Below the pieces are notes generated by a model. That model did not search any database. It was not told the origin of the DNA and worked only from the letters and a program-made list of their open reading frames with translations. Positions 1 to 8,968 of a stretch of DNA of 22,537 bases are shown here, in pieces. The translations under genes and the position numbers were made by a program. The number at the start of each line of letters is the position of its first letter. Within the stretch, counting starts at the first letter, position 1. The DNA comes from Priapulus caudatus. Taxonomy: Eukaryota > Priapulida > Priapulimorpha > Priapulimorphida > Priapulidae. The stretch is from assembly GCF_000485595.1 (NCBI RefSeq), contig NW_014577320.1, positions 428,366 through 450,902 on the forward strand. Direction: 5' to 3'.

Positions 1-245
1 TGTGAGTGTGCGGTATAGTCGTGCATCCGAAATACGGGTGAGTGTGCGGTATAGTCGTGCATCCGAAATACGGGTGAGTGTGCGGTATAGTCGTGCATCC
101 GAAATACGGGTGAGTGTGCGGTATAGTCGTGCATCCGAAATACGGGTGAGTGTGTGTGTGTGGCATTGTCGTGCATCCGAAATACGGGTGAGTGTGCGGT
201 ATAGTCGTGCATCCGAAATACGGGTGAGTGTGTATGCATGTAAAA
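1..245. repeat. 36-bp minisatellite array (clean copy)
   Basis: About six to seven head-to-tail units of 36 bp, almost identical, each starting GTGAGTGTGCGGTATAGTCG and ending with CATCCGAAATACGG. One unit is altered to a GTGTGTGTGTGG form. Because 36 is a multiple of three, the array reads as an open 12-residue protein repeat (SVRYSRASEIRV), but nothing suggests it is translated. It sits in an intron of the receptor gene. The same unit recurs in degraded form at about 6250-6880. Confidence 0.93.
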
Positions 246-289
246 TACGAGTGAGAGAGGACTACTAGATACATACTACTAAGAGAGAC

Positions 290-395
290 ATTGAGAAGGA
301 GAGGGAGGTTGAGTGGGAGTGGGAGTGAGAGCGAGAGAGGAGAGAGAGGAGAGTGAGAGAGAGAGAGAGAGAGAGAGGAGAGGAGAAGAGGGAGA
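290..395. repeat. GA-rich simple repeat before receptor exon
   Basis: Purine tract dominated by GAGA, GGGAGT and GAGGA motifs, ending about 55 bases before the acceptor of the 451 exon. A longer and more irregular version of the tract lies at 6900-7400, in the matching place of the second copy. Confidence 0.85.
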
Positions 396-450
396 GAGAT
401 CAAGATTCACGAAATCCAGCATTTTACGAGCGAGATTTTGCCATTCACAG

Positions 451-569
451 CTGGTTGTTCTTCTCTGACTGGGGAACGACGCCCAAGATCGAGCGAATCG
501 GCATGAACGGTCTCGAGAGGACGATGTTGGTCAACCAGGACATTCTCTGGCCAAACGGACTAACAATCG
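451..569 (+). CDS. LDL-receptor family exon: third YWTD repeat (clean copy)
   Basis: Internal exon of an LDL-receptor type protein, coding for part of the six-bladed extracellular beta-propeller that drives pH-dependent ligand release. Acceptor CCATTCACAG and donor GTGAGTGAC bound it. The reading frame enters with one base of a split codon (phase 2) and leaves after one base (phase 1). It reads [20 protein letters not shown] through to [10 protein letters not shown], matching human LDLR around [21 protein letters not shown] and ENIQWPNGITLD. The YWTD box is LFFSD here, with the usual Trp replaced by Phe. The next exon in frame is 1044-1183. The exon lies upstream of the LDL-A modules, which is wrong for the family. 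An indel-broken copy with its introns lies at about 7453-7672. Confidence 0.9.
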
Positions 570-1043
570 GTGAGTGACACTGCCCATCCTTTCAATCTTC
601 CATCCGGATTGCACTGTCATGCTTCAGCAATAAGCGAAATCGGAAAGTCCCCACCGCCATATTGAGATCAGATTAGAGGGGGTATAAACTGCCGTTTTAT
701 AACATTGTTAGTATAAAACTGGTCTAGGTTTTTGATCAATAATCCTCTTCACTAACATCGTACTTCAATTTACAGGTGCGTTTCTGTTTACAGAAACATT
801 TACAAATATGATTTTGGTCATTTGGGATATTTTGCAATGTTTGTGTTAATGCAAAAACGAAAAACGCACGAGTGTTTACAATAATCATGTACTTTCCTAA
901 GTGTGCCTCGTCCATTTTATACCCCTTTTTTCTGTGACCTAATTAGCACAGCTGGACTTTCCGATCTCACTTATACTCTAGTATGTACTCAAGTGTGAGA
1001 GCGTTTTATGCACGCACTCACGAGATAAACCCTCCGATTGCAG
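570..1043 (+). other. Receptor intron (clean copy)
   Basis: Phase-1 intron from GTGAGTGAC to ATTGCAG. No gene or RNA gene is visible. The whole sequence is matched by 7673-8098, where many single bases are missing or added; for example AGCAATAAGC and CCCCACCGCCATATTG recur. This intron-level match is the main reason for treating both blocks as one locus. Confidence 0.8.
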
Positions 1044-1183
1044 ATTACGTCACCGAGCGCATATACTGGGTTGACGCCAAGATGAATCTCCTAGCAAGCA
1101 TGGATCTCAATGGCCGGGAGCGCCAAACTATTCTCTCCGACATCCTGACACTGAAGCACCCGTTCAAGATCGCCGTGTTCGAG
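1044..1183 (+). CDS. LDL-receptor family exon: fourth YWTD repeat (clean copy)
   Basis: Continues in frame from 451-569, the split codon G|AT giving Asp. It reads DYVTERIYWVDAKMNL, then DLNGRERQTIL, then HPFKIAVFE. This aligns without gaps to human LDLR [31 protein letters not shown] and, with a small length difference, to LAHPFSLAVFE. The YWTD box is IYWVD. Acceptor ATTGCAG, donor GTAATAC after a complete GAG codon (phase 0). A 15-base copy of the exon end plus donor (CCGTGTTCGAGGTAA) recurs inside the following intron at 1666-1680. A frame-broken copy of the exon lies at about 8099-8243. Confidence 0.93.
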
Positions 1184-1899
1184 GTAATACACGCAGCCCG
1201 GCCACCATGCTGCGCTCTTCCCTTCCTAGCTCGCCTGTTCGCTGTCTTCACTATAGCAGTCACGTCTGTGTTGTTATCGTCCGGGTCGTCACGTTCCTTT
1301 TCGTTGGCTACTAGTGGCCGTTGCAATTACCTGTTGCACTTGTGTTGACCTGTGGCGTTGTCCTGTATCCAATCTGTCGGTGCGGGGATGGCATGTTCCA
1401 CCACCAGAGGTCCCACTCATCACTGCTAGTAACAGAATTTTTCTGTAAATATTTGTTTTGTCCTTCGATAAGGGGTGGGGGTGACACCTATTTTGTGTGT
1501 GAGTGTCTGTGTCTCTGTTAGTGAGTGGTATGAGGGTGGAATATAACAGCTGCCCCCTGCCCCTCTCCCTCCGTATGTGTGTATACTTGGTGACTGTGAG
1601 TCCCTTTCTTTTTCCCAACATGCATTCAGTCGCCCAGAGCCTACACACACCCTTACACAGTATCCGTGTTCGAGGTAAGCTCTCGCATGTAAATCTTTGC
1701 CTGGGCTGTCGGTTGTCTCGTGCCGCAGTAGCTGCTGTCTGTGTAGAGCACGCCTGATCGCACCATCAGCCCGTCTGTGCCGTAGGCTTCGGTGTTTATA
1801 GCCAACAACCCCGACAGCCTTTCTGCTAAGGTTCTTATCCGTGTACGAGCGTTCGCCCCCCGCCTGCCGATCTAACGTTTGTATGTATTTGCGTTGCAG
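1184..1899 (+). other. Receptor intron (clean copy)
   Basis: Phase-0 intron from GTAATAC to GCGTTGCAG. It has a TG-rich patch at about 1488-1520 and the internal copy of the preceding exon end and donor at 1666-1680. No gene is visible. It is matched along its length by 8244-8968. Confidence 0.8.
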
Positions 1900-2109
1900 G
1901 ACACCCTCTACTGGACGGACTGGGAGACGGAGGCGATACACACGGCGAACAAGTTTACGGGTGAGAACGTTCAGAAGCTCGCGATCGGCCTGCTACAGCC
2001 GATGGACCTGAAGGTGATGCACGCGCAGCGGCAGCCGAACTACACCAACTACTGCCAGCAGGACGACGACAACGGCGGCTGCTCGCACCTGTGCCTGCCC
2101 GCCCCGCAG
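1900..2109 (+). CDS. LDL-receptor family exon: fifth YWTD repeat and first half of third EGF (clean copy)
   Basis: Exactly 70 codons, phase 0 at both ends. It starts DTLYWTDWETEAIHTANKF (human LDLR: DKVFWTDIINEAIFSANRL), continues through NVQKLAIGLLQPMDLKV, and ends NYCQQDDDNGGCSHLCLPAPQ minus a few residues (human: NGGCQYLCLPAPQ). These are the first three cysteines of the third EGF-like domain. The remaining three are in the exon starting at 9747, whose phase-0 start VNERSPKYTCHC is the direct continuation. No such continuation follows within the next several kilobases, so the exon is out of place here. An indel-broken copy at about 8969-9180 sits in the proper place. Confidence 0.94.
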
Positions 2110-2220
2110 GTAACGAACCGCGTACGCCGCGCGCGCGCGCGCACTTCTCCTCGCCCCGCTTTCCTCTACCGTTCCTCCACTGCCGCCGTCCTGGAAAAAT
2201 GCCTCGTCCGTCTGCGAGTT

Positions 2221-2305
2221 AGGTGAACTGACCTGTTCTGCACGTTAGTCAGGGGAATGGATGAGAAGGAGGAGGAGGGGAAGGAGCAGGAGCAAGAACA
2301 GGAGA
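2221..2305. repeat. Purine-rich repeat unit at probable mis-join
   Basis: One unit of a sequence starting GTGAACTGACCTGTTCTGCA and running into GGAGGAGGAGGGGAAGGAGC. About three units of it stand at 9297-9597. Similarity to the other block stops at about 2300-2305, inside the purine run; the sequence after that has no counterpart near 9390. Confidence 0.75.
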
Positions 2306-2411
2306 AAGTCGGCACGTCATGTCGACGATTGTCCGTGTCGTCGTCGTTGTCTGCAGTTTGCATTGAAATAATGGTTGCTTGAGAGATGTTTCTGTTCTTC
2401 GTTGCCCGTAG

Positions 2412-2515
2412 GTGTAGCGATCGGGAGTTTGCCTGCTTCAACGGAGACTGCATTCACCGGTCGTGGGTGTGCGACGCGCAGAAAGACTGCCCTGATGGAT
2501 CGGACGAAATTGACT
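2412..2515 (+). CDS. LDL-receptor family exon: LDL-A (class A) module
   Basis: Reads [20 protein letters not shown] then [14 protein letters not shown]. This is a canonical ligand-binding module with the calcium-binding acidic cluster DCPDGSDE and five of its six cysteines. The sixth is made by the split codon T|GT across the next intron, joining to 3169 (C-NITC). Acceptor GCCCGTAG, donor GTACGT. Phase 2 in, phase 1 out. It is the most N-terminal receptor module in its proper order in this window. Other modules and the signal peptide must lie outside. Confidence 0.93.
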
Positions 2516-3168
2516 GTACGTATCACGAATCTGTGTGTCTGTGCGTCTGGAATTGTTAATCTGTCCGTCTGTCTATTTGTATGTCTAGGTAATTAATGTG
2601 CATTAGAGGCAATTTGTGCAAATATAATTCAACAAGCTTATCATACATTCCGCCGCGCATCACAATTAAGATCACGTTCCACACGTTGCGTCAGACAGTT
2701 TTCCATTGTTGGGCATGTCGCGGATTAGTGCCGGCAGTCGGCACCAGCCTGTGCTTCATGAGCCGATACTGCTTGCCCTGCTTTCCTAGAAAAGTTTCGT
2801 GGCTGATGCAACCCACTTCCGGCTTGACGTCACCTCAGTGTTCATGCTTTGTCGAAAATATTATGTATAATTTTCTAAATATATGCAAGTCATACTGCAA
2901 TTTCATTCGTTCAAGTCTGTAATTTATAGCGAGTGATTTAGTGGTCGAACAACTTTTGTACCGTTAATCTTTAATCCTTGACTTTCTTCTTCCACAGACA
3001 CTTCTGCTATTTATATTAATATACACACACACATATTTATTATTATTATTGTTATTATTATGATTATAATGATTAATATTATTATTGTTATTACGTATTG
3101 ACAACATTCAGTGGGGTACGTCATGTGTACATCGTGCCAATGCTGTTATCCCTACATCTGTGGTGCAG
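2516..3168 (+). other. Receptor intron with AT-rich microsatellite
   Basis: Phase-1 intron from GTACGT to GGTGCAG. At about 3020-3095 there is a short CA run followed by ATT-type trinucleotide repeats with interruptions. Nothing else stands out. Confidence 0.75.
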
Positions 3169-3426
3169 GTAACATCACGTGCCGCATGGACCAGTTCCAA
3201 TGCAGGGACCTGGAGTGCATTCCCGGCGTGTCGCAGTGCAACGGACGCATCGACTGCATGGACGGCTCTGACGAGCAGAACTGCCCGACGCAGCCGACGT
3301 CGCAGTGCGATCCGAAGACGCAGTTTGCGTGCGCGGCGACGTGCATCTCGATGGAGCTTGTCTGCGACGGCAAGAACGACTGCGGCAACTGGGAGGACGA
3401 GCCGTCCGGACCGACGTCGTTCTGCG
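3169..3426 (+). CDS. LDL-receptor family exon: two LDL-A modules
   Basis: Begins with GT, completing the last cysteine of the preceding module, then codes for two more. The first is CRMDQFQCRDLECIPGVSQC then NGRIDCMDGSDEQNC. The second is CDPKTQFACAATCISMELVC then DGKNDCGNWEDEPSGPTSFC. The second has the CGNWEDEPSG form typical of the last module before EGF-A in LDLR, VLDLR and lipophorin receptors. Each has six cysteines and the acidic calcium cluster that contacts basic residues of apolipoprotein-like ligands. Donor GTGAGC after one base (phase 1). Confidence 0.95.
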
Positions 3427-3799
3427 GTGAGCGGGCGAGGGGAGCATGCGTGAACGGGGATGGGCCGGGATGTCTTGATGAGAGGCGGGTCTCCCGCGCG
3501 TGTTTGTCCGGCTTAGATGCGATTGGGGCTGTGAAGTTGGCTTTGAGCTGCAGTGTGCTGCAGTGAACGGTCTAGTCGCGGATCTCCGTTTTCGCTAGAT
3601 CTTCTTTGGTATTTGCTCTTCCTCAGGCAGCATAGTGCCTTCTTGCTGCAAGGCTTCTTTCGATCTCCTTCGAGAGCCACTCTGCCACTCCATTTTTATT
3701 TCTTTTTTTATCTTGAGGCGTTCTCCGCCTTCTTCCTGCTACAATGAAGGTAGGTTTGGAAGATCGCAGAGGTTTACGGCCATCTTGTTTGCGTTGCAG
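3427..3799 (+). other. Receptor intron
   Basis: Phase-1 intron from GTGAGC to GCGTTGCAG. The second half is pyrimidine-rich. No other feature is seen. Confidence 0.75.
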
Positions 3800-3919
3800 A
3801 TAATAATGAGTGTGATGTCAACAATGGCGGCTGCGTGCATCAGTGCATCGATACCCGTGCCGGCTTCTTGTGTGAGTGCAACCCCGGATACAAGCCGTAT
3901 CTGAACAACTCGTGCGAAG
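3800..3919 (+). CDS. LDL-receptor family exon: EGF-A
   Basis: One exon equals one domain, 120 nt, phase 1 at both ends. It reads DNNECDVNNGGCVHQCIDTR then AGFLCECNPGYKPYLNNSCE. All six EGF cysteines are present, as is the calcium-binding start (DxNEC type) and the aromatic Gly-Phe/Gly-Tyr pair. In human LDLR the matching domain binds PCSK9; whether that applies in an invertebrate is not known. Donor GTGAGT. It continues directly with DVDEC at 4360. Confidence 0.95.
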
Positions 3920-4359
3920 GTGAGTTAGCGTACGCTGTGACAGTCGCAGTAACTCGCGTGTAGATATACAGCGACTACGTGGATAGTTATCTGTATGCAC
4001 ATTACTCTATATGTGTCATTACATTATTCTTAACCACATATACGTGTCGCCGCGGGTGTATTGCACTTAAAAAAGAGGATTTCCCACTTTATAAAACTTG
4101 GGCTTTCCCCCAGTCTAGGAAATAAAGCCTGAAACCTGTGTAATAAATTATAATAACGTAATAATAAATGTGCTGGAATAACGGACCGTTTGTACAATCG
4201 TGCAAATAAGTAAAAAGCCCAAATAAAACACGGACAGCTATTATTTAGAAAAATTTATATTTCTACTACACAAGCTAGAATAAAATCCACAGAAAGTCTC
4301 GCTCCCTTCGTCGTCGTCGTTCCCGCGTCCGTCTCACCCCCCCTTTCTCTCTCTCTCAG
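3920..4359 (+). other. Receptor intron
   Basis: Phase-1 intron from GTGAGT to CTCTCTCAG. It is AT-rich in the middle with a CT-repeat polypyrimidine tract just before the acceptor. No gene is visible. Confidence 0.75.
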
Positions 4360-4672
4360 ACGTGGACGAGTGCGTCGAGATGCCGGGCGCCTGCTCGCAC
4401 ACGTGCGAGAACACGAAGGGCTCGTACAAGTGCCACTGCTTCGACGGCTACCACCTCGACCTGGCGCGCACGGGCTTCTGCAAGGCGGACGGCGCGCGCC
4501 CCAAGCTGCTCTTCTCCAACCGCAAGGACATCCGCGTGCTCGACCTCGCAAACCGCGAGTACCACAACGTCGCGACGCACCTGAACAACGCGATCGCCGT
4601 CGACTACGTGCACGCGACGCAGCAGCTCTACTGGAGCGACGTCAACGATGAGCACATCTACGTGATGAACAT
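4360..4672 (+). CDS. LDL-receptor family exon: EGF-B and first propeller repeat
   Basis: Starts DVDECVEMPGACSHTCENTK then GSYKCHCFDGYHL, a calcium-binding EGF with six cysteines closing at GFC. It then enters the beta-propeller with KLLFSNRKDIRVLDL, NNAIAVDYVHATQQLYWSDV and EHIYVMN. This matches human LDLR EGF-B followed by LFFTNRHEVRKMTL and the YWSD repeat. The G+C content and codon bias are high, as in the other good exons. The donor GTGAGT interrupts codon AT| (phase 2), so the next exon must supply one base. In LDLR that next segment holds the second YWTD repeat. It is not found in this window, and sequence quality falls sharply right after this exon. Confidence 0.94.
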
Positions 4673-5560
4673 GTGAGTGTGAGGGCCGGGGAGGGGGCGA
4701 GGGAGCAGGGTTATGAAGCGCCCTGAATGTGTAGATGAGGGAGGGGAAGGGGGAAAGCGAAGGGTGGTGAGGCGAGGGTAAGAGTGGCACAAGGTAGGGA
4801 GGGGAGCAGGGAATGACACATGTACATACATCCGGCAGAAACATCGTGCGTCGTGAGGGCCGAGAGAGGGGGGGCGAGGGTGAGGGAGGGGAAGTCGCGA
4901 ATTTGATAACGAGCGAACGGGCATAGGGAGGGGGAAAAGTTGGCGCGCGAGGCGTTGTGAGGACTCGTTGATGTTGTGACGACGAGGGAAGGCGGGGGCC
5001 GGCGGTGATGCCGCGGCTGCGACAGTGAGGGAGCGGCTCTGACGCGGGGAGTGAGCAAATAATTCAGTGACAGATTACATCTACGTGTACATGAACATGG
5101 GGACGTGTGAGTCCGGGAGCGGGGCGAGGCGGTTGTAGGAGGAGGGGGAAGGGAGGCTGAGGGTGAGAGAGGAGAGGATCAGGACCAAGTATCATCTATC
5201 GATGAACATGTGCAGTGTGAGGGCGGGAGGGAGGGCGAGGGTGAGGGGAAGTGTGAGGCGAAGGCTGTGAGGGAGGAGAGTTAAGATGGGGCTGCGGCGG
5301 GCCTCATTATGAGGGTGAGGCGAGAGGGAAGGGGGCGGTGCCGGCTGGGGCGAGGCCATCGGGCCTGTGGGCGGCTGTAGGAGAAAGGGAGGAAGTGATC
5401 GAGGGTGCGAAGGAGTAGAGGAGAAGGGGCGGAGGGAATGAAGGGCGGGGTAGAAGACAAGTAAACGGATGACAATGGGAGTGTGATGGCGGGGCCGGGG
5501 GTGGAGGGCCGGCTGCGAGGCGACCAAGTACATCTACGGAGAACAGGCGTGTGTGAGCGC
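4673..5560 (+). repeat. GA/G-rich intron with copies of the exon end and donor
   Basis: Long run of GAGGG, GGGCGAGG and GTGAGGG motifs. Within it the end of the preceding exon plus its donor (core CATCTACGTG...GAACATG then GTGAGTG) recurs in decayed form near 5075-5110, 5184-5220 and 5522-5555. That makes a coarse tandem repeat of irregular period (110-420 bp). No open exon is present. The sequence looks noisy. Confidence 0.65.
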
Positions 5561-6249
5561 GGGTACAGAGTCTAACGTCGCGACTGCCGAAGTGAGCGGG
5601 TGGGATAATGATCTCTGCCTGAGTGAAAGAAGCCTGTGGTAATGAAAACGAATCTTAAACGTCCTAACACTGGAGGGACCCCGAGGAGTGGTGATTATCA
5701 TAGGAGGAATGTGGTGGTGAGTTAGACGTAGGAAGACAGCCGGCTGATAACCTGCGAGGGACGGAAAGGGGCGTGCACAATGGGAGAAAGTGGGAAGGAA
5801 ACCCCCTTCTTGTGAGGGAGGCTACAACAATTACCGGAAAAAAATAACACTAAAAATCTGATAAGAGCATCATCCATGGTGCATCCTGTACAGGGGGATG
5901 TTCAGTACTACAATAATGATCAAAAGAACGGAAATAGCTCAGATTCCAGACCCTGAAGCAAGAAGAAAAGACCGGATTCAAAGGGAAAAATAGTTGTGGG
6001 GAGCGGCTGTGATGGAGTAAGAAAAAATGAATGGAATAGCATGTTAGATGAAAGGATTTAAGGACGGAACGGGCAGACAAGGATTAGCGGCACAACGCTA
6101 CGAACGGACAGCTCAGAATAACATCATGAACATGAACTGAGAAGGCAAACGCCGAGAGAATCAGTACGTGAATACCAAAAATCGGGAGTGTTGAGGTATA
6201 GCAGTGATAGAAATACGGCGATAGCGGAGACGTGTAGTAGTGAATAAGA
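5561..6249. other. Unassigned stretch, no gene seen
   Basis: No exon with family similarity, RNA gene or clear repeat is visible. It is rich in G and A with many short purine runs. I searched by eye for the missing YWTD repeat (a LYWTD or GLAVDW-like reading) and did not find it. It lies inside the block that appears to be low-accuracy sequence. Confidence 0.5.
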
Positions 6250-6880
6250 ATAAGGAATAGTTCGAGTATAGTCGTGCATAACAATGGTCCTTAGGTGAAG
6301 GTTAGTCTGACAATCAAATAAGTGATGAGGCGAATATAGTCGTGATAAAGAAGGTGTGGTGTGTGTGTTGTGTACAATGGTGACATAAAAAATTAAGGGT
6401 GATGTGGCGTATGTAGGATCAAATACGTGAGGTGTGTGTGTACATTGTGCATCAACACATACGTGATGTCAACGGTATATTAAGCAAGAAATAAGGTGAG
6501 TGTGGTATAGTCGTGAATAAATAACAGGGGAGGTGAAAGGTATAGTAGTGATCAGAAATAGTGTGAGCTGTGTACGCGAGTGGGATAAGTCGTGTCGAAT
6601 AGGGGTGAGTTTGGTGGTTTTGTGTGATTTGTGAATTTCAGAAGACGGTGAGTTGAAACCGTATGGGAATTTAGATGGGGACTGAGGTATAGTCAAGCCA
6701 TCCCGAAATACGGGGTGAGTGTGCGTGTAACGTGCGCATCAGTAAATACAGGGTGGGGGCACGCCGCCTGTGTGTGGGTCTGTGAGTGCATCAGCAAATC
6801 TAACGGGCGTGAGTGTGCGGTATAGTCGTGAATACGAAAGGGTGAGTGTGTTAGCATGTAAAGATAATGAGTGAGGAGAG
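6250..6880. repeat. Degraded 36-bp minisatellite array (second copy)
   Basis: The motifs TATAGTCGTG, GAAATACGGG and GTGAGTGTG recur many times with irregular spacing. Examples are at about 6265, 6328, 6505, 6690-6720 and 6810-6850. Units are the same as at 1-245 but with insertions and deletions every few bases. The array here seems longer than the clean one, which starts at the window edge. Confidence 0.75.
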
Positions 6881-6899
6881 GACTACTAGACTACATCAC

Positions 6900-7430
6900 T
6901 ACGTAGAGAGACATTCAGAGAAGAGGGGAAGGTTGAGAGGCGAGAGTGCGGTAGGTGGCCGAGTGGGAGTGGGAGGGAGAGCACCGAAGAAAAGAGGAGA
7001 GATGCGGCAGGAAAGTTGAGAGAGAGAGCAGAACGAAGCCGAAACCCGTTCCCACCCCACGCGCGGAACTGAAGCGAGAAGCAAGCGAAGAGAATGAAGA
7101 GAGAGAGAGAGCGCTGAGAGAAGCGCCAAACGCACATACAGTTATCTCTCAGGAGGTCTCTCCGCTCCTCATGAAAAACTGCGAGAGAGAACGGGACGAG
7201 AAGAGAGAAGAATTGAGAGAGAGACGCTGAGCGATGAGGAGAGGAGAGAGTGATGGCTGCCTGCTGCAGAGCGGGAGAGAGAGAGAGGAGAGGGAGGAGA
7301 GGAGAGAGAGGAGACGGGAGGAGAGGAGGAGAGAGGACCGTGATGAGGAGAGGAGGGCGAGAGGCAGTGAAGAGAAGAGGAGAAGAAGGGAGAGAGATTC
7401 AAGATTCACGAAAATCCCAGCATTTTACCC
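6900..7430. repeat. GA-rich simple repeat (second copy)
   Basis: Purine-rich stretch of GAGA, GGAGAG and AGAAGAGG motifs interrupted by short mixed sequence. It ends just before the broken copy of the propeller exon. It corresponds to 290-395 but is several times longer. Confidence 0.75.
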
Positions 7431-7452
7431 GAGGAGAATTTTGCATTCAAGG

Positions 7453-7672
7453 CTGAGTGTTTCCTTGACTGGGGGGAAACCGGCCAGAGCGAGGGTCGTC
7501 CATCTCCCACGAGATCGTCCATCCCATGGCGAGTGTCCGGTGGCCCTCGCAGCGATGACTCCAGCTCCTGCCCTTGCAGAGCCACTCCTCCCCGTTCCCC
7601 TCTCCCATAGAACAGTCCTCGAGAGGACGATGTGGTCACCAGGACTTCTCTGGACCAAAGCACTAACAATCG
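7453..7672 (+). pseudogene. Indel-broken copy of the third-YWTD exon
   Basis: Matches 451-569. TTGACTGGGG, GAGCGAG, CCTCGAGAGGACGATG and CACTAACAATCGGTG are shared, but the frame is destroyed by several single-base gains and losses. The acceptor is changed to CATTCAAGG. About 120 bases at 7495-7617 replace about 15 bases of the clean copy. Either this is a decayed duplicate, or, more likely given that the neighbouring introns carry the same density of indels, it is the true position of the exon in low-accuracy sequence. Boundaries are approximate. Confidence 0.7.
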
Positions 7673-8098
7673 GTGTGAGTGACATGCCATCCTCTCATCT
7701 CATCGGATTGCTATTCATTGCTCAGCAATAAGCCAATCGGAATCCCCACCGCCATATTGTATCAGATTAGAGGTATAATACTGCCGTTTATAACATTGGT
7801 TCATGTTAGACCCCTGGTCTCGTTTTTATCAATAATTCTCTTCACTAACATCTACTTCAAATTTACATTGCGTTCGTTTACAGAAAAATTTACAAATTTT
7901 TGTAGTGCATTTGTCATTCCACGTTTGTTAGGCCCAAATACGGAAACGCACGTAGTTACATATATATCCTAAGTGATGCCTCGCATATTTATACCTTTTC
8001 TGTGACCAATTAGACAAGCGACTTTTTCCGAGCTCACTTATACTTAGTACGTATCAAGGAGGTTATATGCACCACTCATGAGTAACCCTCGATTGCCG
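7673..8098 (+). other. Second copy of receptor intron 570-1043
   Basis: Follows 570-1043 base for base apart from frequent one- to three-base indels; for example GCCATATTGTATCAGATTAG against GCCATATTGAGATCAGATTAG minus one base. No gene is visible. Confidence 0.8.
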
Positions 8099-8243
8099 CT
8101 TACGTCAACGAGCGCACTATACTTGGGTTGACGCAGATGGAATCTCCGGAGCGCAGGATCTCAATGGCAGGAGCGGCCCAACTTTCTCTCCGACATCCTG
8201 ACACCCCCCAGTATGAAGCACCTTCAAGATCGCCGTGTTCGAG
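8099..8243 (+). pseudogene. Indel-broken copy of the fourth-YWTD exon
   Basis: Matches 1044-1183. TACGTCAACGAGCGCA, GGGTTGACGCA, GATCTCAATGGC and AAGATCGCCGTGTTCGAG recur. The frame is broken several times, the acceptor reads GATTGCCGCT, and the donor has lost one G (GAG|TAATACA). As written it cannot be a working exon. Boundaries are approximate. Confidence 0.75.
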
Positions 8244-8968
8244 TAATACACGCAGCGCAGCCGCACCATGCTGCCGCTCTTCCCTTCCTAGCCGCCTGTC
8301 GCTGCTTCACATATGCAGTCAGTCTGTTGTTAATCGTCCGGTTCGCCGTTCCTTTTGTTGCCTACTTTAGGGCCGTTGCAATACCTGTTGCGTGTTGGAC
8401 CTGATGCGTTGTCCTGTATCCAATCTGTCGCGTGCGGGGATGGCATGTTCCACACCGAGACCGGCGCGCGGTCCAATCATCACTCGACTAGCCTACAGAA
8501 TTTTTCTGAATATTTGTTTTGTCTTCGATAACGGCGTGGGGGTGGACACCGTATTTGGTGCAGCCATCCCCCGACACCCGCTGTGCTGTCTCTGTAGTGG
8601 TGGTATGAGGTGTGAAGTTTTAGACACGCCCTGCCCTTCTCCTCCGATAGTGTTATACTTGGGTGACTGTGAGTCCCTTTCTTTTCCCAACTATTGCATT
8701 CGCTCGCCCAGAGTCCTACACACACCCTTACAGTAATCGCTGTTCGAGGTAGCTCTCGCATGCAAATCTTTGCCTGGGCTGATCGGTTTGTTCGTGCCGC
8801 GAGGTAGCTGCTGTCTGTTGTAGAGCAGCGCGCTGATCGCCACATGCTGCCGTCCTGTGCCGTTACGCTTCGGTGGTTGTATCAGCCACCACCCGACAGC
8901 CTTTCTGCTAAGGTCTTAATGCCGTGTACGAGCCTGCCGATTACACGGTTGTAGTGTATTGCGTTGCC
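8244..8968 (+). other. Second copy of receptor intron 1184-1899
   Basis: Matches 1184-1899 throughout with scattered small indels, including the internal TGTTCGAGGTA donor-like segment near 8740-8755. No gene is visible. Confidence 0.8.

Noticed and set aside
2-268. Open frame with 12-residue repeats SVRYSRASEIRV
   Set aside because: A direct effect of a 36-bp repeat unit divisible by three. It sits in an intron and has no codon bias like the exons.
451-2109. Interpretation as the 3' part of a separate upstream paralogue
   Set aside because: Introns and the minisatellite match the second block as closely as exons do, and differences are indel noise. One locus is simpler, though a real duplication is not fully excluded.
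4700-5560. Minus-strand Pro/Ser/Leu-rich open frames
   Set aside because: Low-complexity complement of GA-rich repeats; no domain, and they overlap in several frames.
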